Source: Vibrio toranzoniae (GTDB lineage Bacteria > Pseudomonadota > Gammaproteobacteria > Enterobacterales > Vibrionaceae). Taken from it: a stretch of DNA of 64,000 bases. Below, piece by piece: positions 44,923 to 55,163 of the stretch (position 1 is its first letter; every line of letters starts with the position of its first letter). The position numbers and the translations under genes were made by a program. The DNA lies in contig NZ_AP025514.1 of the NCBI RefSeq assembly GCF_024347655.1, forward strand, positions 1,612,001 through 1,676,000. Direction: 5' to 3'. A model generated the notes under the pieces. The model saw only the letters and a program-made list of their open reading frames with translations. It was not told where the DNA came from and ran no database searches.

Positions 44923-47656
44923 CCACGCCCTCAGAACTCAGCTGATTTTCGGTATTATCGCTTTGTTCTTGATTGTCATTATTAGCCTTCAACAAGGCAC
45001 GTTTCACTTCATCAAGCGCGTATATAGCTTTATAAGCATTCGGTTCTTTCCAAACATAATCTGCTTTGTCTTTTAAGAGATATTGTTTTACTTCATCGTA
45101 CTGATTTAGGTTATGTTTAGTGCCAAATAGGCTAGTAAGCTCCTTCAGGCTAAGATCTTTCTCAACAACAAACTGTAGCTTTGCTAATTCGAGCTCTGCC
45201 TTACTTTCTGGTTTCTTACCTTCCAATTTTTGGTTGTCCGCTAATACCAAACGGATTTTATCCCAGTCTTCAAAGAAGTATTCTTCTAGAAGTGGAATGA
45301 TCTTGTTCTTAAACGCCAACTGTAGTTCTTTAAATGCCTCATCTTCTGTTTCGGCGTTAAAAGCTGGAAACAAAAACGCATGGCCAAGTGTGTGTTCTCG
45401 GTCATATAGAATTTCAATACGCTCATTTAAGATTTCAAGTAACTGGGTAAGGTCAACTCCCTTAACCTTTTTATTCTCAAACAATTCTGGCTTTGGCATC
45501 ATTTCGACGAAATCAAAACGACGGCGCAGTGCAGTGTCCATCATCGCGAGTGAACGGTCTGCGGTATTCATTGTACCGATAATGTAAAGGTTATCAGGCA
45601 CAGAAAACAGAGGAGCACTGTGCGGCAAGCTGATCTCTAAGAATTCGTCAGTCGATTTTCTTTCTGCTGGCATTCGTTTGCTTGGTTCGATTAGGGTAAT
45701 CAATTCACCAAATATTTTAGAAATATTGCCGCGGTTGATTTCGTCGATAACTAAAACATAATTTTCCACTTCTCGTTCTGCTTTCACAGGGTTTATATCA
45801 ATCCCTTGCTTCTTCAATAAGTCGAACACATCAGACACGGAGAATCGCCAAAGTTCATAGAATGTTTTTTGTGTAAAGTTCACACCACCATTCAACTCAT
45901 GAAAATCGACATCAATATCGGTTACAAGCCAATTCACTGGTAACTGATTACAGTAATGATCGTACTCTGAGGTACCTGCTTGTTCAAAATGGTAATCTCC
46001 AGTAATCACCCCTACAGCCTGAACAGTGCGTTGGCTACCAATACACAGAATAAGGTCGCCAGCCGACGAACGTTGAGAGAACTCGGATAGAGAGCTTTTC
46101 ACTTGAGGACCAAGCTTTTGATAGTACTCATTGTTATCTAAATCTTCAGATAGGAGGTCTCCAGCATCTCCCCAACCGATTGCTGCAAGACCATTCGCTA
46201 AACAATAGTTTGACACCACACTTTGACCAGTACCATCGATTGAAATCTTCCATATTGTTGCATCCGCATTAACTTCAAACGCTTTTCGCAAATCACTGCT
46301 TTTTGCATCTTCAACTATTGCCTTAAAAACACCATTTTCAACAACATATTCAATGGACTTGTCTTCTGTTGTTTTCGCTTTTAACCCCTCAACAAACTCT
46401 TCATAACCGTAGCTCTGGTGGAACGTTACAAAACGAATTCGTTTAGCCGTAACCAGTTCATCGTATTTGGCCTTTAGCTCACCGCGTGTTTTCCAAGAAA
46501 ACTCAGGTTCGGCGGCTTTAACGGCCGCTTCAATAGTGTGGTAGGTTTTTCCGGTTCCCGGTGGGCCATAAAGAATTTGATTTAGTGGTGACTGGTTCTG
46601 CATTACGTATTTCTCTCTCAATTCAGCTATCTGATACTCGTCATATTCAACATCGCTTTCGTTATCATTCAGGTAACTCTTAGGCCAATGCGCCTTGCGT
46701 TTAATTGAATATTGTTTTGCGAATTGCGCTAATTTTTTTGATTTTCGTATACGTTGATACAACTCTTCAGAGACCTCAGCGCACTCGTAACCATCTCGAT
46801 GTTCATAGCGAAGCTCAAAGTTGATTTTTTTCAGTGTCGGTTCAAATGTGGCGAAAACTTCTTCTGCTTTAGCTGCTCCGAGTTCTTTTCGGCCAACTCG
46901 AATCATTGCACCTGTTGACATAGAAGTAGTGAAGACATCTAATTTGTGGTTATTCGCTTCCGTAATTAACGAGCAGAATGCATCAATAGTATCCAACGGC
47001 CACTGTTCCAGACCGCGATTAAACAATTCAATATGCGAGAATTGGTCAAAAATAGTCCGCTGAAGAATTTCTTTACGTTTATGCTCTGCTTTCTTCCAAC
47101 AAACATCGCCAAACTCCAACAGATCTTGTTCGCCTTTTTCGAGAATAAGCTGCTGATACATTTGAGGAAACGACACCTTGTTGTTAGAACTGGTCAACAC
47201 CTCTAACATAGGCTTTGAAAAAGTATTGATCAGTACAGGCTTCTCTTGATTTTGATATAGGAAAGCAATCTTCCATTTAACTAAGGGAGCAAAGTCTATG
47301 AGATCAATTTTATCCAAGTCGCCTTCGTAGGCCGCTTGTGCGACCTGAATCAAGACATTTTTAACATAGTCAAAAACCATTGATTCGTTATTACCATAAC
47401 GATTCCGCCACGTATAAACCTCGCCATGGTCAATACCGCTCTGCTTTTTCCCTTCGCTATTGCGTTTATAAATTCCAAATTTCGCAGAAGTATTACCTTG
47501 AATAGATCCGAGCTCTCTGGTTTTCGTTTCTAACCAATAGGTGAATGTATCGTCATCGTTAACTGATACATATTGCTCCAACGTTAAATCACTTAACTTT
47601 TCACGGGGCCAACGTGTTAAAAAATCATTCCACAACTGTTGTTCTACGACTGCCAT
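44915..47656 (-). CDS. mcrB: McrB-type GTPase with EVE-like domain inserted in the AAA+ module
   Basis: 913 aa, longer than the 460-aa E. coli McrB. Residues about 1-330 form an N-terminal domain that I do not recognise. The AAA+ module has Walker A GPPGTGKTYHT at residue 364, FHQSYGYEEFVEGL after it, Walker B YVLVIDEINRGNISK (Asp638), and the McrB signature GTMNTADRSLAMMDTALRRRF. The 270 residues between Walker A and B exceed the roughly 65 in E. coli McrB. The extra segment (about 460-610) reads ATIWKISIDG, AAIGWGDAGD and AGDLILCIGSQRTVQAVGVI, which resembles an EVE/PUA-like modified-base pocket. The final 150 residues are helical. Together with mcrC it should restrict modified DNA. Confidence 0.85.
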   Translation of the reverse strand: MAVVEQQLWNDFLTRWPREKLSDLTLEQYVSVNDDDTFTYWLETKTRELGSIQGNTSAKFGIYKRNSEGKKQSGIDHGEVYTWRNRYGNNESMVFDYVKNVLIQVAQAAYEGDLDKIDLIDFAPLVKWKIAFLYQNQEKPVLINTFSKPMLEVLTSSNNKVSFPQMYQQLILEKGEQDLLEFGDVCWKKAEHKRKEILQRTIFDQFSHIELFNRGLEQWPLDTIDAFCSLITEANNHKLDVFTTSMSTGAMIRVGRKELGAAKAEEVFATFEPTLKKINFELRYEHRDGYECAEVSEELYQRIRKSKKLAQFAKQYSIKRKAHWPKSYLNDNESDVEYDEYQIAELREKYVMQNQSPLNQILYGPPGTGKTYHTIEAAVKAAEPEFSWKTRGELKAKYDELVTAKRIRFVTFHQSYGYEEFVEGLKAKTTEDKSIEYVVENGVFKAIVEDAKSSDLRKAFEVNADATIWKISIDGTGQSVVSNYCLANGLAAIGWGDAGDLLSEDLDNNEYYQKLGPQVKSSLSEFSQRSSAGDLILCIGSQRTVQAVGVITGDYHFEQAGTSEYDHYCNQLPVNWLVTDIDVDFHELNGGVNFTQKTFYELWRFSVSDVFDLLKKQGIDINPVKAEREVENYVLVIDEINRGNISKIFGELITLIEPSKRMPAERKSTDEFLEISLPHSAPLFSVPDNLYIIGTMNTADRSLAMMDTALRRRFDFVEMMPKPELFENKKVKGVDLTQLLEILNERIEILYDREHTLGHAFLFPAFNAETEDEAFKELQLAFKNKIIPLLEEYFFEDWDKIRLVLADNQKLEGKKPESKAELELAKLQFVVEKDLSLKELTSLFGTKHNLNQYDEVKQYLLKDKADYVWKEPNAYKAIYALDEVKRALLKANNDNQEQSDNTENQLSSEGVVD

Positions 47657-47849
47657 AATTTCTACCGTTATTTATATTTTTATATAATTCACTAGTAATG
47701 AATTAGAATAAAATAAGCCTATCATTTCATAATCATAAGGTCTTTGACTTAGCACCCGACTCTTAGTTTATGAGGTAACAAATTAATGACATTTCACCCA
47801 ACAATGAACCCAATTTAAAGGTTCTTCTAAAGCAAGTTGGCTTAAGTGA

Positions 47850-48083
47850 TTATTCTTGACTTGGCTTTTTGTCTAAACGTTGTTCTCGCTCTTCATTTTC
47901 AAGTTCATTTTTCATTCTCTCGATTTCTTTTTTTCCTTTATGTCGGATAAATAATGCAGAGCAAACATTGCCCAGCGCCTTAGTTAAATTACAAACGACA
48001 GAGAACAAGATAAATACAATTGAACAAAAGGCTTTTGTAAGCACGATAATTGACTTAAACAGCGAAAATATAGCTTTAAACAT
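47850..48083 (-). CDS. Small membrane protein of unknown function
   Basis: 77 aa. Residues about 1-48 are hydrophobic (IFSLFKSIIVLTKAFCSIVFILFSVVC) and can form one or two membrane helices; residues about 50-77 are highly charged (KGKKEIERMKNELENEEREQRL) and probably coiled-coil. It lies between hsdS and mcrB, downstream of a terminator, so it needs its own promoter. The ribosome binding site is weak. No family recognised. The clear amphipathic layout argues for a real gene, but this is not certain. Confidence 0.5.
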   Translation of the reverse strand: MFKAIFSLFKSIIVLTKAFCSIVFILFSVVCNLTKALGNVCSALFIRHKGKKEIERMKNELENEEREQRLDKKPSQE

Positions 48084-48110
48084 ATAAAAATCTCAGATGA
48101 CAGGCACTAA

Positions 48111-48130
48111 AAAGGGGCTCTCGCCCCTTT
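48111..48130. terminator. Terminator after hsdS
   Basis: AAAGGGGC / GCCCCTTT stem with loop TCTC, 29 bp beyond the hsdS stop, separating the hsd genes from the small membrane protein and mcrBC. Confidence 0.8.
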
Positions 48131-48158
48131 ATTAAAACAACAAAGTAAAGCTTAGAAC

Positions 48159-49565
48159 TTACGCGCTTTTTGCGGCTTTCTTCTTCGCCGCCTCGGCTTT
48201 TTTGGCTGCTTTGGCTAAGGCTTCGGCCTCTTTGCGAGCCTCGGCAATGCGCTCTAGCAGTTTGTCGGCTGGCTCATCGTTAGGGTCTTGGGCCACCAAC
48301 TCACCTCGGAAGGCTTTTGCCAAGATGCTTTGGGTGAGGTTATCTACCCTCGCCTGCGCCTTTTTCACTTGCGCTTCAATAGTGTCAGCGAAAGCGAAAT
48401 ATTGGTCGACAAGGCGGACGATTTCTTTTTGTTCTTCACTAGGCGGCAGCGGGCAAGGTATCTCAGACAGCTGCTTTTTATTTATTTTAGGCAGGACAGT
48501 CCTACTATCACCATTAGATGCCCACTCTGTAAATTGATCACTCAAAAGCCAATTTAAAAGATATTGTGGCTCCATTTGTGTATTCAATGGGTACATATCG
48601 GCGCTACAAACACCATTAAAGTCGACTAACACAGCTTTACATAAGTAAGGTCGAATCTTCGAATAAAGGACTTGTCCAGAAAAGAAACGATGCTTTGAAC
48701 TTTTGACTTTATCTTCTTCGACAGTTGTATAATCAAGTAATCGTCCGGACTTGCTCTCTATATGATTAGGAGCAATGTGGTAATCATTAGGGTTGTCTAA
48801 TGGATCAACTAAATTTGAAGCGACTTCATTAACGGAATCAAACCTCACCCATATCCAGTTACTTGGTAGCGACTTTAGCGCTTTACCACGAAATTCACTA
48901 AGTTCGGTATGACAGCTATTTTCAGTTGTATGTACTCCACCTCGCCACTCTTGCGTCAACTTACCCGACACCGCAGACGCGAGTACCGATTGGCGGAAGC
49001 GTTTTAGCAAATCTGGGATGCCATCTAGGCGGGCTTTGATGGTGTCGACCTGTGCCAATACCTCATCGAGCTTTTCAACGATGCGTTTTTGTTCGGCTAG
49101 TGGTGGAAAACTCACATCAATACTTTCGATTCCCGAAGCTGAAATATTTGGCTGCGCTCCACCATATGCGATATCAAGTATTGTCGGCGAAAGATACTTA
49201 ATTAAATGATTGCGAAATCCAACATGACTTAATTCAGGTGCATTGAGCTTTAAATTACCGACTCGTTGATTCTGATATGCGGGTGTACTTCCCCCATAAA
49301 CACCTATCTTACCTGTTGTTGCACCCGACATTGCAACTAGGAGATCTCCTTTGGCAATTCCAAATTCTGATACTGCAAGCTCAGTTGGAACATGATTTGC
49401 TTTTTCATCAGAGGCAACAGTGCCATTGATATCGGAGATTCGAATAACAGGCACCGTCATATTGGATGGCTCGCTATAATCTTTACTCTTAAAAGCAAAA
49501 CCATTTTTTAGGTGAATATAGTCACCTAGTTTGGCACTAACCCAACCTTTCGGCAGTTCACTCAT
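48159..49565 (-). CDS. hsdS: Type I restriction specificity subunit HsdS
   Basis: 468 aa with two target-recognition domains (about 1-150 and 215-390). Each is followed by a conserved helical spacer: FPPLAEQKRIVEKLDEVLAQVDTIKARLDG and PPSEEQKEIVRLVDQYFAFADTIEAQVKKAQARVDN. It sets the DNA sequence recognised by the HsdM/HsdR complex. The C-terminus is Ala/Lys-rich (AEALAKAAKKAEAAKKKAAK), an unusual basic tail. It shares one base with hsdM (TAATG). The two TRDs are typical; the target site cannot be predicted from sequence. Confidence 0.93.
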   Translation of the reverse strand: MSELPKGWVSAKLGDYIHLKNGFAFKSKDYSEPSNMTVPVIRISDINGTVASDEKANHVPTELAVSEFGIAKGDLLVAMSGATTGKIGVYGGSTPAYQNQRVGNLKLNAPELSHVGFRNHLIKYLSPTILDIAYGGAQPNISASGIESIDVSFPPLAEQKRIVEKLDEVLAQVDTIKARLDGIPDLLKRFRQSVLASAVSGKLTQEWRGGVHTTENSCHTELSEFRGKALKSLPSNWIWVRFDSVNEVASNLVDPLDNPNDYHIAPNHIESKSGRLLDYTTVEEDKVKSSKHRFFSGQVLYSKIRPYLCKAVLVDFNGVCSADMYPLNTQMEPQYLLNWLLSDQFTEWASNGDSRTVLPKINKKQLSEIPCPLPPSEEQKEIVRLVDQYFAFADTIEAQVKKAQARVDNLTQSILAKAFRGELVAQDPNDEPADKLLERIAEARKEAEALAKAAKKAEAAKKKAAKSA

Positions 49566-51169
49566 TACTCTGCCTCCGGCTTTTCTGCCAAGCCAAATGC
49601 TTCTTCAAGTAACTGCTTTTGTCCTTCAGCTTCATCATTGGCACCAAGGGCTTGCATCAGTTGGTAAATTTCAGACATCGCTTCGGTCAGCTCTGCCATT
49701 GCTTCACCGGCTAGTATTTCTGGCTCTGGTAGGTTTTCTGCGCTGGTCGCTTCTAGGTCTTTTAGCCAAGAGATATCTAGGCTGTCGCCTTTTTGGTCAC
49801 GAATGTAGTCACGGCTAAACTTGCGGAAGCGCGCACTATCTACCTTGTGCGCTTTCTCGCTGACGTTCTCAACACTATCTTCACCTTCTGGGTAAATAGC
49901 ACCTAACGTCTCGTAAACGCCTTCTTCACGAGGTGATTGACCGTTTTTGTCTGCACCGTAAGCATTGATAAAGGCTTCAAAGTGTTGTTCAGTCAGTGGG
50001 CGGCGCTTGCCAAAGGTGTTCATATTGGTACGTAAGTCAAATACCCATGTCTCCTTGGTGCAATCTTTGTCTTGGTTTGGGTTCTCTGCCGTGCCTTTTT
50101 GGAAGAAGAGTACGTTGGTTTTTACCCCTGCCGCGTAGAAGATACCAGTAGGCAAACGTAAAATGGTGTGTAGGTTACACTTGTCCATTAAATCACGGCG
50201 AATTTCTGTGCCCTTACCGCCTTCAAATAAGACATTATCAGGAATAACCACCGCAGCGCGGCCGCCCGGCTCTAGTGCATCATAAATATGCTGCATAAAA
50301 CAGAGCTGCTTGTTACCCGTTGGGTGAACAAAGGTACGAGTGATGTTGGTGCTTGCCGCACTACCAAACGGAGGGTTGGTCAAAATCACATTCGCTTGCG
50401 GAAGGCTTTCACCTGCACTGCCCAATGTGTTGCCAAGGCGAATTGCGCCCTCTCCTGCATCGCCTTCAATATCGTGCAGTAGGCAATTCATCAGAGCTAG
50501 ACGGCGTGTTTCTGGTACTAGCTCCAAACCGACAAAGGCTTTGGTCATTTGGAACTCTTGATCATCATCGTCAAGGTCATCTAAATCGTTGGTTTGTGAT
50601 TTGATGTATTTATCCGCCTCAATCAGGAAACCTGCGGTGCCTGCTGCTGGATCTTGAATCACTTCACGTGGCTGAGGCTGCATTACTTTGATGATGGTGC
50701 TGATAAGTGAACGTGGCGTAAAGTACTGGCCCGCACCCGATTTAGTCTCGTTCGCGTTCTTTTGTAGCAAGCCTTCATACATGTCACCAAAGTCGTCACG
50801 GCTCTTGCCCGTGTCACCATCGAACCATTCTAGCTTGTCCATGTTATCCACCAGCTCGGTCAGTTGAGCAGGTTGAGTAATGGTGGTGTTTACGTTTTGG
50901 AAAATCGCACGAACAATGGCATGGTCATCAGCACCAAGCTGAACCAGCATGTTACGGTAGAACTGGTGCTGCTCTTGGCCTAGCTTGGCTTTTAGATCGG
51001 CCCATCGAAACCCTTCTGGTAACAAGTCATCTTCTTGCCCTGTCTCTTCACACATTTTGAGAAACAGTAACGATGCCAACTCGTTTACGTAGTTTTGGTA
51101 AGACACACCGCCATCACGTAGGTTGTCGCACAATTTCCACAGTTTGGCGACCAGATCATTATTGTTCAT
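49565..51169 (-). CDS. hsdM: Type I DNA methyltransferase HsdM
   Basis: 534-aa N6-adenine methyltransferase. An N-terminal helical domain (LCDNLRDGGVSYQNYVNELASLLFLKM) is followed by the SAM motif DPAAGTAGFLIEAD at about residue 175 and the catalytic motif NPPFG near residue 267. A helical C-terminus for HsdS contact follows. It starts 190 bp after the hsdR stop and overlaps hsdS by one base. With HsdS it protects host DNA. Confidence 0.95.
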   Translation of the reverse strand: MNNNDLVAKLWKLCDNLRDGGVSYQNYVNELASLLFLKMCEETGQEDDLLPEGFRWADLKAKLGQEQHQFYRNMLVQLGADDHAIVRAIFQNVNTTITQPAQLTELVDNMDKLEWFDGDTGKSRDDFGDMYEGLLQKNANETKSGAGQYFTPRSLISTIIKVMQPQPREVIQDPAAGTAGFLIEADKYIKSQTNDLDDLDDDDQEFQMTKAFVGLELVPETRRLALMNCLLHDIEGDAGEGAIRLGNTLGSAGESLPQANVILTNPPFGSAASTNITRTFVHPTGNKQLCFMQHIYDALEPGGRAAVVIPDNVLFEGGKGTEIRRDLMDKCNLHTILRLPTGIFYAAGVKTNVLFFQKGTAENPNQDKDCTKETWVFDLRTNMNTFGKRRPLTEQHFEAFINAYGADKNGQSPREEGVYETLGAIYPEGEDSVENVSEKAHKVDSARFRKFSRDYIRDQKGDSLDISWLKDLEATSAENLPEPEILAGEAMAELTEAMSEIYQLMQALGANDEAEGQKQLLEEAFGLAEKPEAE

Positions 51170-51359
51170 GCTTGTTCTCTATTATTAGTTTGTGCGTAAA
51201 CCTGACACTTAACGCGTCAAATTGGGGCAATTTATATCGAGCAAGAAGCTCTATATTCAAGGAGAAAGCGCACTGCCCTCCGTATACAAGAAGGTAAGCA
51301 TAAATGAGCACTTTCGACACCGAAGATAGAGCTTCTGCGATGAGATTAATTGTACCTAG

Positions 51360-54300
51360 CTAGGCAGGTTCATCCCACATATATTCATTGAATTGAGTGA
51401 GTATGCTGTCTAATTCATCATTAAAGACGTTCATCAGCTTACGTTGACCACCTTTACGCTTGTAGTTGCCCGTTTTAAAGGTGCCATCGTCGAGTACCAC
51501 TTTTTCTTTAATGGATGACGCTAGGCGATCGAGCCAATTTAGTTGCTCGTCACTCCACTCTTTTTGTGCTTTGATTTTATCTAACGCGAGATCCACTCGA
51601 TCTTCGAATGGCAGCAATGCATCACCAATCGCCGCTTGTCGAATGTGGCCAATTAAGCGCGCTGCTACATCTTGGTTTTTGGTCTCTTTCCACGCTTTTT
51701 TAAGCGTTGGTTCATTGAAGTTTTGTGCATCGAACCACTCTTGCAGTTCTAGCAAACCTTTACGAGTTAAATCCCTTGGGCGGTTGATGATCACATCTAA
51801 CGCCTCTTGTTGGTTGGATGATTTATCCACCAGCGCATCAAAAGCTTCTAAGAAATCTTGCGCGGTTTCATGCTCGCCATACACGGTCTCTACTCGCAAT
51901 AACGAATCGTCCACATCGGTAAAGATTGGCATATCACGCAAATCGTTAATCTCTTGCTTAAGCTGCTCTAAACGGCCGACCATATTGGTCACCTTGTTGA
52001 ACACTTCCGCCGACCATTTGGGGCCTTTTTGCTTGAGTGTTTTCGCAAGGCTCGCAAAGTTACAACCTGCTGAGTCTTGGCAAATTTCATCAAAGCGTTT
52101 GATTTGGTTATCTATATCACGTGATTTAAGTAGGTTAAACTCCGCGTGGCTTGAGATTCGTTGTAGCTTGGCAACCAGCTGTTCATGGCTGTGCTCTGCA
52201 AAGCTTCGACCGTCTGCCTCAATGACCTTATAGGTTTCAGAATCCGTAATTTCGTTAACTAAGGTTTGCAGCTCTACCTTTGGGCGAACCACCACTGGGC
52301 GCATGGTATCGACACTTTGCAGTGTGGAATACAGGTCAACCGCATCGAAAATTTTGAATGATGTTTTGCCGACGGCTGGGCATAAGCGCGTCGCACGGCC
52401 TTTCATCTGCTCATACAAGATACGGCTGCGCACTTTACGCATAAACACTAAGTTACAGATGCTTGGTATATCAATTCCCGTTGTGAGCAAATCCACAGTG
52501 ACGACTATGTTGGGTAAGCGCTCTTTTTTAAAGCGAGTGATCATAGATTGTACTTTGGTGGAATCTTTGTCTGAATCACCAGTGATTTTAATGATCGCAT
52601 CGTGCTCAAGCTGGGGATATTTGGCTTTGAACACAGTACGCAGCTCTTCGACCACAGAGTCGGCATGAGTGTTGTTCACACAGAATACTAAGGTTTTTTG
52701 AGGATTCGCTGGATCGACATGCTTCACAGGGTTTATGTAATTAACCAACTCTTCACACACCACTTTATTGAAGTTTGAAGCGATGAGCGCACGGTTGAAA
52801 TCCGCAACTTCAAAGCCTTGTTCGTCGTCTAAGGTGTCATTGATTAACTCACCTTGATTAGAAAGTCGCTGAACCTCGCTACCTTGAGAGAGATACAACC
52901 CAGACTCGCTGAGTTTGGTGATGATGCGGATTGGAGGTTCTTGATCGGTTAAGTAACCGTCGATTACCGCTTTTCGGTAGCTATAGCGGTAAACGGGCTT
53001 CTTCTGCTCGCCGCCAAAAATATCAATGGTGTGCAGCGCAGGTGTTGCCGTTAACGCAACTTTCACCGCATCAAAGTGATCGATGATACGGCGATAAGAA
53101 GAGATAAAGTCTTGTTCACTTCTGAACTTCTCTTCTCCTTCCGTTTGCTCTTTATCAAGAATGTAGCCACGATGAGCTTCATCAACAATAATGCAGTCGT
53201 AACGCCCTACTGGCATGACTTCATCACTTTGTAGCGTACGCTTAACGAGAGACTGCACGGTGGCAACATGTATCTTGGTGCTGTCTTCTGGGAAGCGATC
53301 CGTTAACCCTTTCACATTAAAGATAGAGTTAAAAGTGTCCCCTTTGATATTCGTGTCTTCGAATGAATCAAGTGCCTGCTTACCAAGAGAGGTACGATCG
53401 ACCAAGAACAGAACGCGCTTAAATCGCTGAGACTGAATAAGGCGATACATTAAGGCAATCGCAGTACGTGTTTTACCAGTACCTGTCGCCATGGCCAACA
53501 AGATATCTTGCTGACCATTAACAATAGCTTGCTCGGTCGCTTGCACCGCTTCTTCTTGGTAGTAGCGTAAACCGAGGTCGCTCATGTCTGCATTTCGGCT
53601 AAACCAGTTGTTGGTTAGCTGATCATCACTTTCCAGCTTGGCAACTAACTCTTCAGGTCGGTGCCATTCAGGCAATGCCTTCGGCATATTGGTGGCATGA
53701 CGAACGTCTCGATACCAGATACCACTTTTGGTTTTCGCTGCCGCTTTATAACCACGACCATTGGCAGAAAAACAGAATGGGATTTTAAATTCTCGTGTTT
53801 TAAGCGCAGAGGAGCCTTGGGAGTCCGCCCACGAAGGTAAATAAGTAGGTAAAGCTTCAGCTACTTGGTCGAGTTCATCTTGGCCGTTCGCGGCTTGCTG
53901 TAATTCTGAACGCAGAAAATCATTGTCAAAATACTTACTGTAACGGTAAGCCTCTGTCAGCTTCGCTGAAACATCTTTGTTGTTTTTTTTCGCTTCAATA
54001 ACACCCATCGGCTTTAAGCCGACAAATAATACATAATCAGCAAAGCCTGTCTTACCGGTTGCATCTTTGCCTGTTGGCCACTCTGCGATGGCAATATTGC
54101 GACCGACTTCTGGCCTTGTACCATTGGCAAAATTTAGCTTTTTGGTATCTGCATCCCAGCCGGCCTTGCGCAGCTGGTTATCAATTAGATAGCGAGTTTC
54201 ATCTTCGCTTAGATTTAGAGGACGCGACTTAGCCTCTTCGATAATTTGTTTCTTATAAGCTTTACGTTCGACTTCAGTCTTCTTAGATAGCTCAGTTTCC

Positions 54301-54941
54301 TGCTCTTTGAGTTTGGCCTCTAGTGCGCTAATTCGGGCTTGAGACTGATCGTGTGTTTCTTCTTGCTTACTCTCTAAAACGGAGATGTAGCCGTTAAGCG
54401 CTGTCAGTTTCGCCTGTTGCGCTTCTAACTCTGCTTTCGACTGTTCTTTCGCTTGGCTTTCGCTTTGACGAGCTAATGCCAATTCATGCTTCAGTGACAA
54501 CACTTCTTGTTCAAACTGTTCACCGCTATCTGAGCTTGGTAAAACAAACTGAGGGACAGGAAAGTCATAGTTTTTGGTAACAAGTCGGTAGTACCAAACC
54601 GCTAAGCGAAAAGCAAAACGTAAACACATTTCAGCATCTTGAAGGTCGTCATGATATTCATGTACGGCTTGGTTGCCTATTTTGCGTAGCTTATGGAAGA
54701 CGTTGAGTATGCTGTCATCAACGAAAGGAATTTTGCCTAGTTCACGTAAGAGTTCATGCTGGTTTTCAGAAACTTCGATATCTAGCAGCTTAGCTAAGTG
54801 CTTGGCTGTCGCTTCACCAAAGATACGTAATTTAACTAGCGTGGTGTTTGGATCATCTGGATAGTTTTTTTCTGCTGCGCGAGCAATAGCGTACAAGAAA
54901 TCGTTAACGCCTTTGAGGAATTCGAAGTTTGATTTTTGCAT
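51360..54941 (-). CDS. hsdR: Type I restriction endonuclease HsdR (EcoEI-like)
   Basis: 1193-aa restriction and translocase subunit. Residues about 1-130 form a DUF4145-like domain (KLRIFGEATAKHLAKLLDIE, GNQAVHEYHDDLQDAEMCLRFAFRLA), followed by a coiled coil (about 150-235). The endonuclease core is FADYVLFVGLKPMGVIEAKKNN. The helicase has Walker A MATGTGKTRTAIAL near residue 483 and VDEAHRGY near 586, with motif VI TRLCP. The C-terminal EcoEI_R_C region follows. The N-terminal DUF4145 plus coiled coil is common in this HsdR subfamily. It is the first gene of the hsd cluster. Confidence 0.94.
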   Translation of the reverse strand: MQKSNFEFLKGVNDFLYAIARAAEKNYPDDPNTTLVKLRIFGEATAKHLAKLLDIEVSENQHELLRELGKIPFVDDSILNVFHKLRKIGNQAVHEYHDDLQDAEMCLRFAFRLAVWYYRLVTKNYDFPVPQFVLPSSDSGEQFEQEVLSLKHELALARQSESQAKEQSKAELEAQQAKLTALNGYISVLESKQEETHDQSQARISALEAKLKEQETELSKKTEVERKAYKKQIIEEAKSRPLNLSEDETRYLIDNQLRKAGWDADTKKLNFANGTRPEVGRNIAIAEWPTGKDATGKTGFADYVLFVGLKPMGVIEAKKNNKDVSAKLTEAYRYSKYFDNDFLRSELQQAANGQDELDQVAEALPTYLPSWADSQGSSALKTREFKIPFCFSANGRGYKAAAKTKSGIWYRDVRHATNMPKALPEWHRPEELVAKLESDDQLTNNWFSRNADMSDLGLRYYQEEAVQATEQAIVNGQQDILLAMATGTGKTRTAIALMYRLIQSQRFKRVLFLVDRTSLGKQALDSFEDTNIKGDTFNSIFNVKGLTDRFPEDSTKIHVATVQSLVKRTLQSDEVMPVGRYDCIIVDEAHRGYILDKEQTEGEEKFRSEQDFISSYRRIIDHFDAVKVALTATPALHTIDIFGGEQKKPVYRYSYRKAVIDGYLTDQEPPIRIITKLSESGLYLSQGSEVQRLSNQGELINDTLDDEQGFEVADFNRALIASNFNKVVCEELVNYINPVKHVDPANPQKTLVFCVNNTHADSVVEELRTVFKAKYPQLEHDAIIKITGDSDKDSTKVQSMITRFKKERLPNIVVTVDLLTTGIDIPSICNLVFMRKVRSRILYEQMKGRATRLCPAVGKTSFKIFDAVDLYSTLQSVDTMRPVVVRPKVELQTLVNEITDSETYKVIEADGRSFAEHSHEQLVAKLQRISSHAEFNLLKSRDIDNQIKRFDEICQDSAGCNFASLAKTLKQKGPKWSAEVFNKVTNMVGRLEQLKQEINDLRDMPIFTDVDDSLLRVETVYGEHETAQDFLEAFDALVDKSSNQQEALDVIINRPRDLTRKGLLELQEWFDAQNFNEPTLKKAWKETKNQDVAARLIGHIRQAAIGDALLPFEDRVDLALDKIKAQKEWSDEQLNWLDRLASSIKEKVVLDDGTFKTGNYKRKGGQRKLMNVFNDELDSILTQFNEYMWDEPA

Positions 54942-55163
54942 TAAATACCAACCGACTCGTCGTAATTAAGAATGTAATTTTTATTGAATAAACCGTATCT
55001 TACAATAAAAACCTTATATAGAACGGTGAAATAGGCCGCACACGACCTATTAGTTTTTACAAGATGTGACCATCGCTCACATAACATCCATTTATTCACG
55101 CAATTGCACAGTTAGCGCTCAGACTAGCATGCAATAACGCCCACAACGCAAATATCTCCAAGA

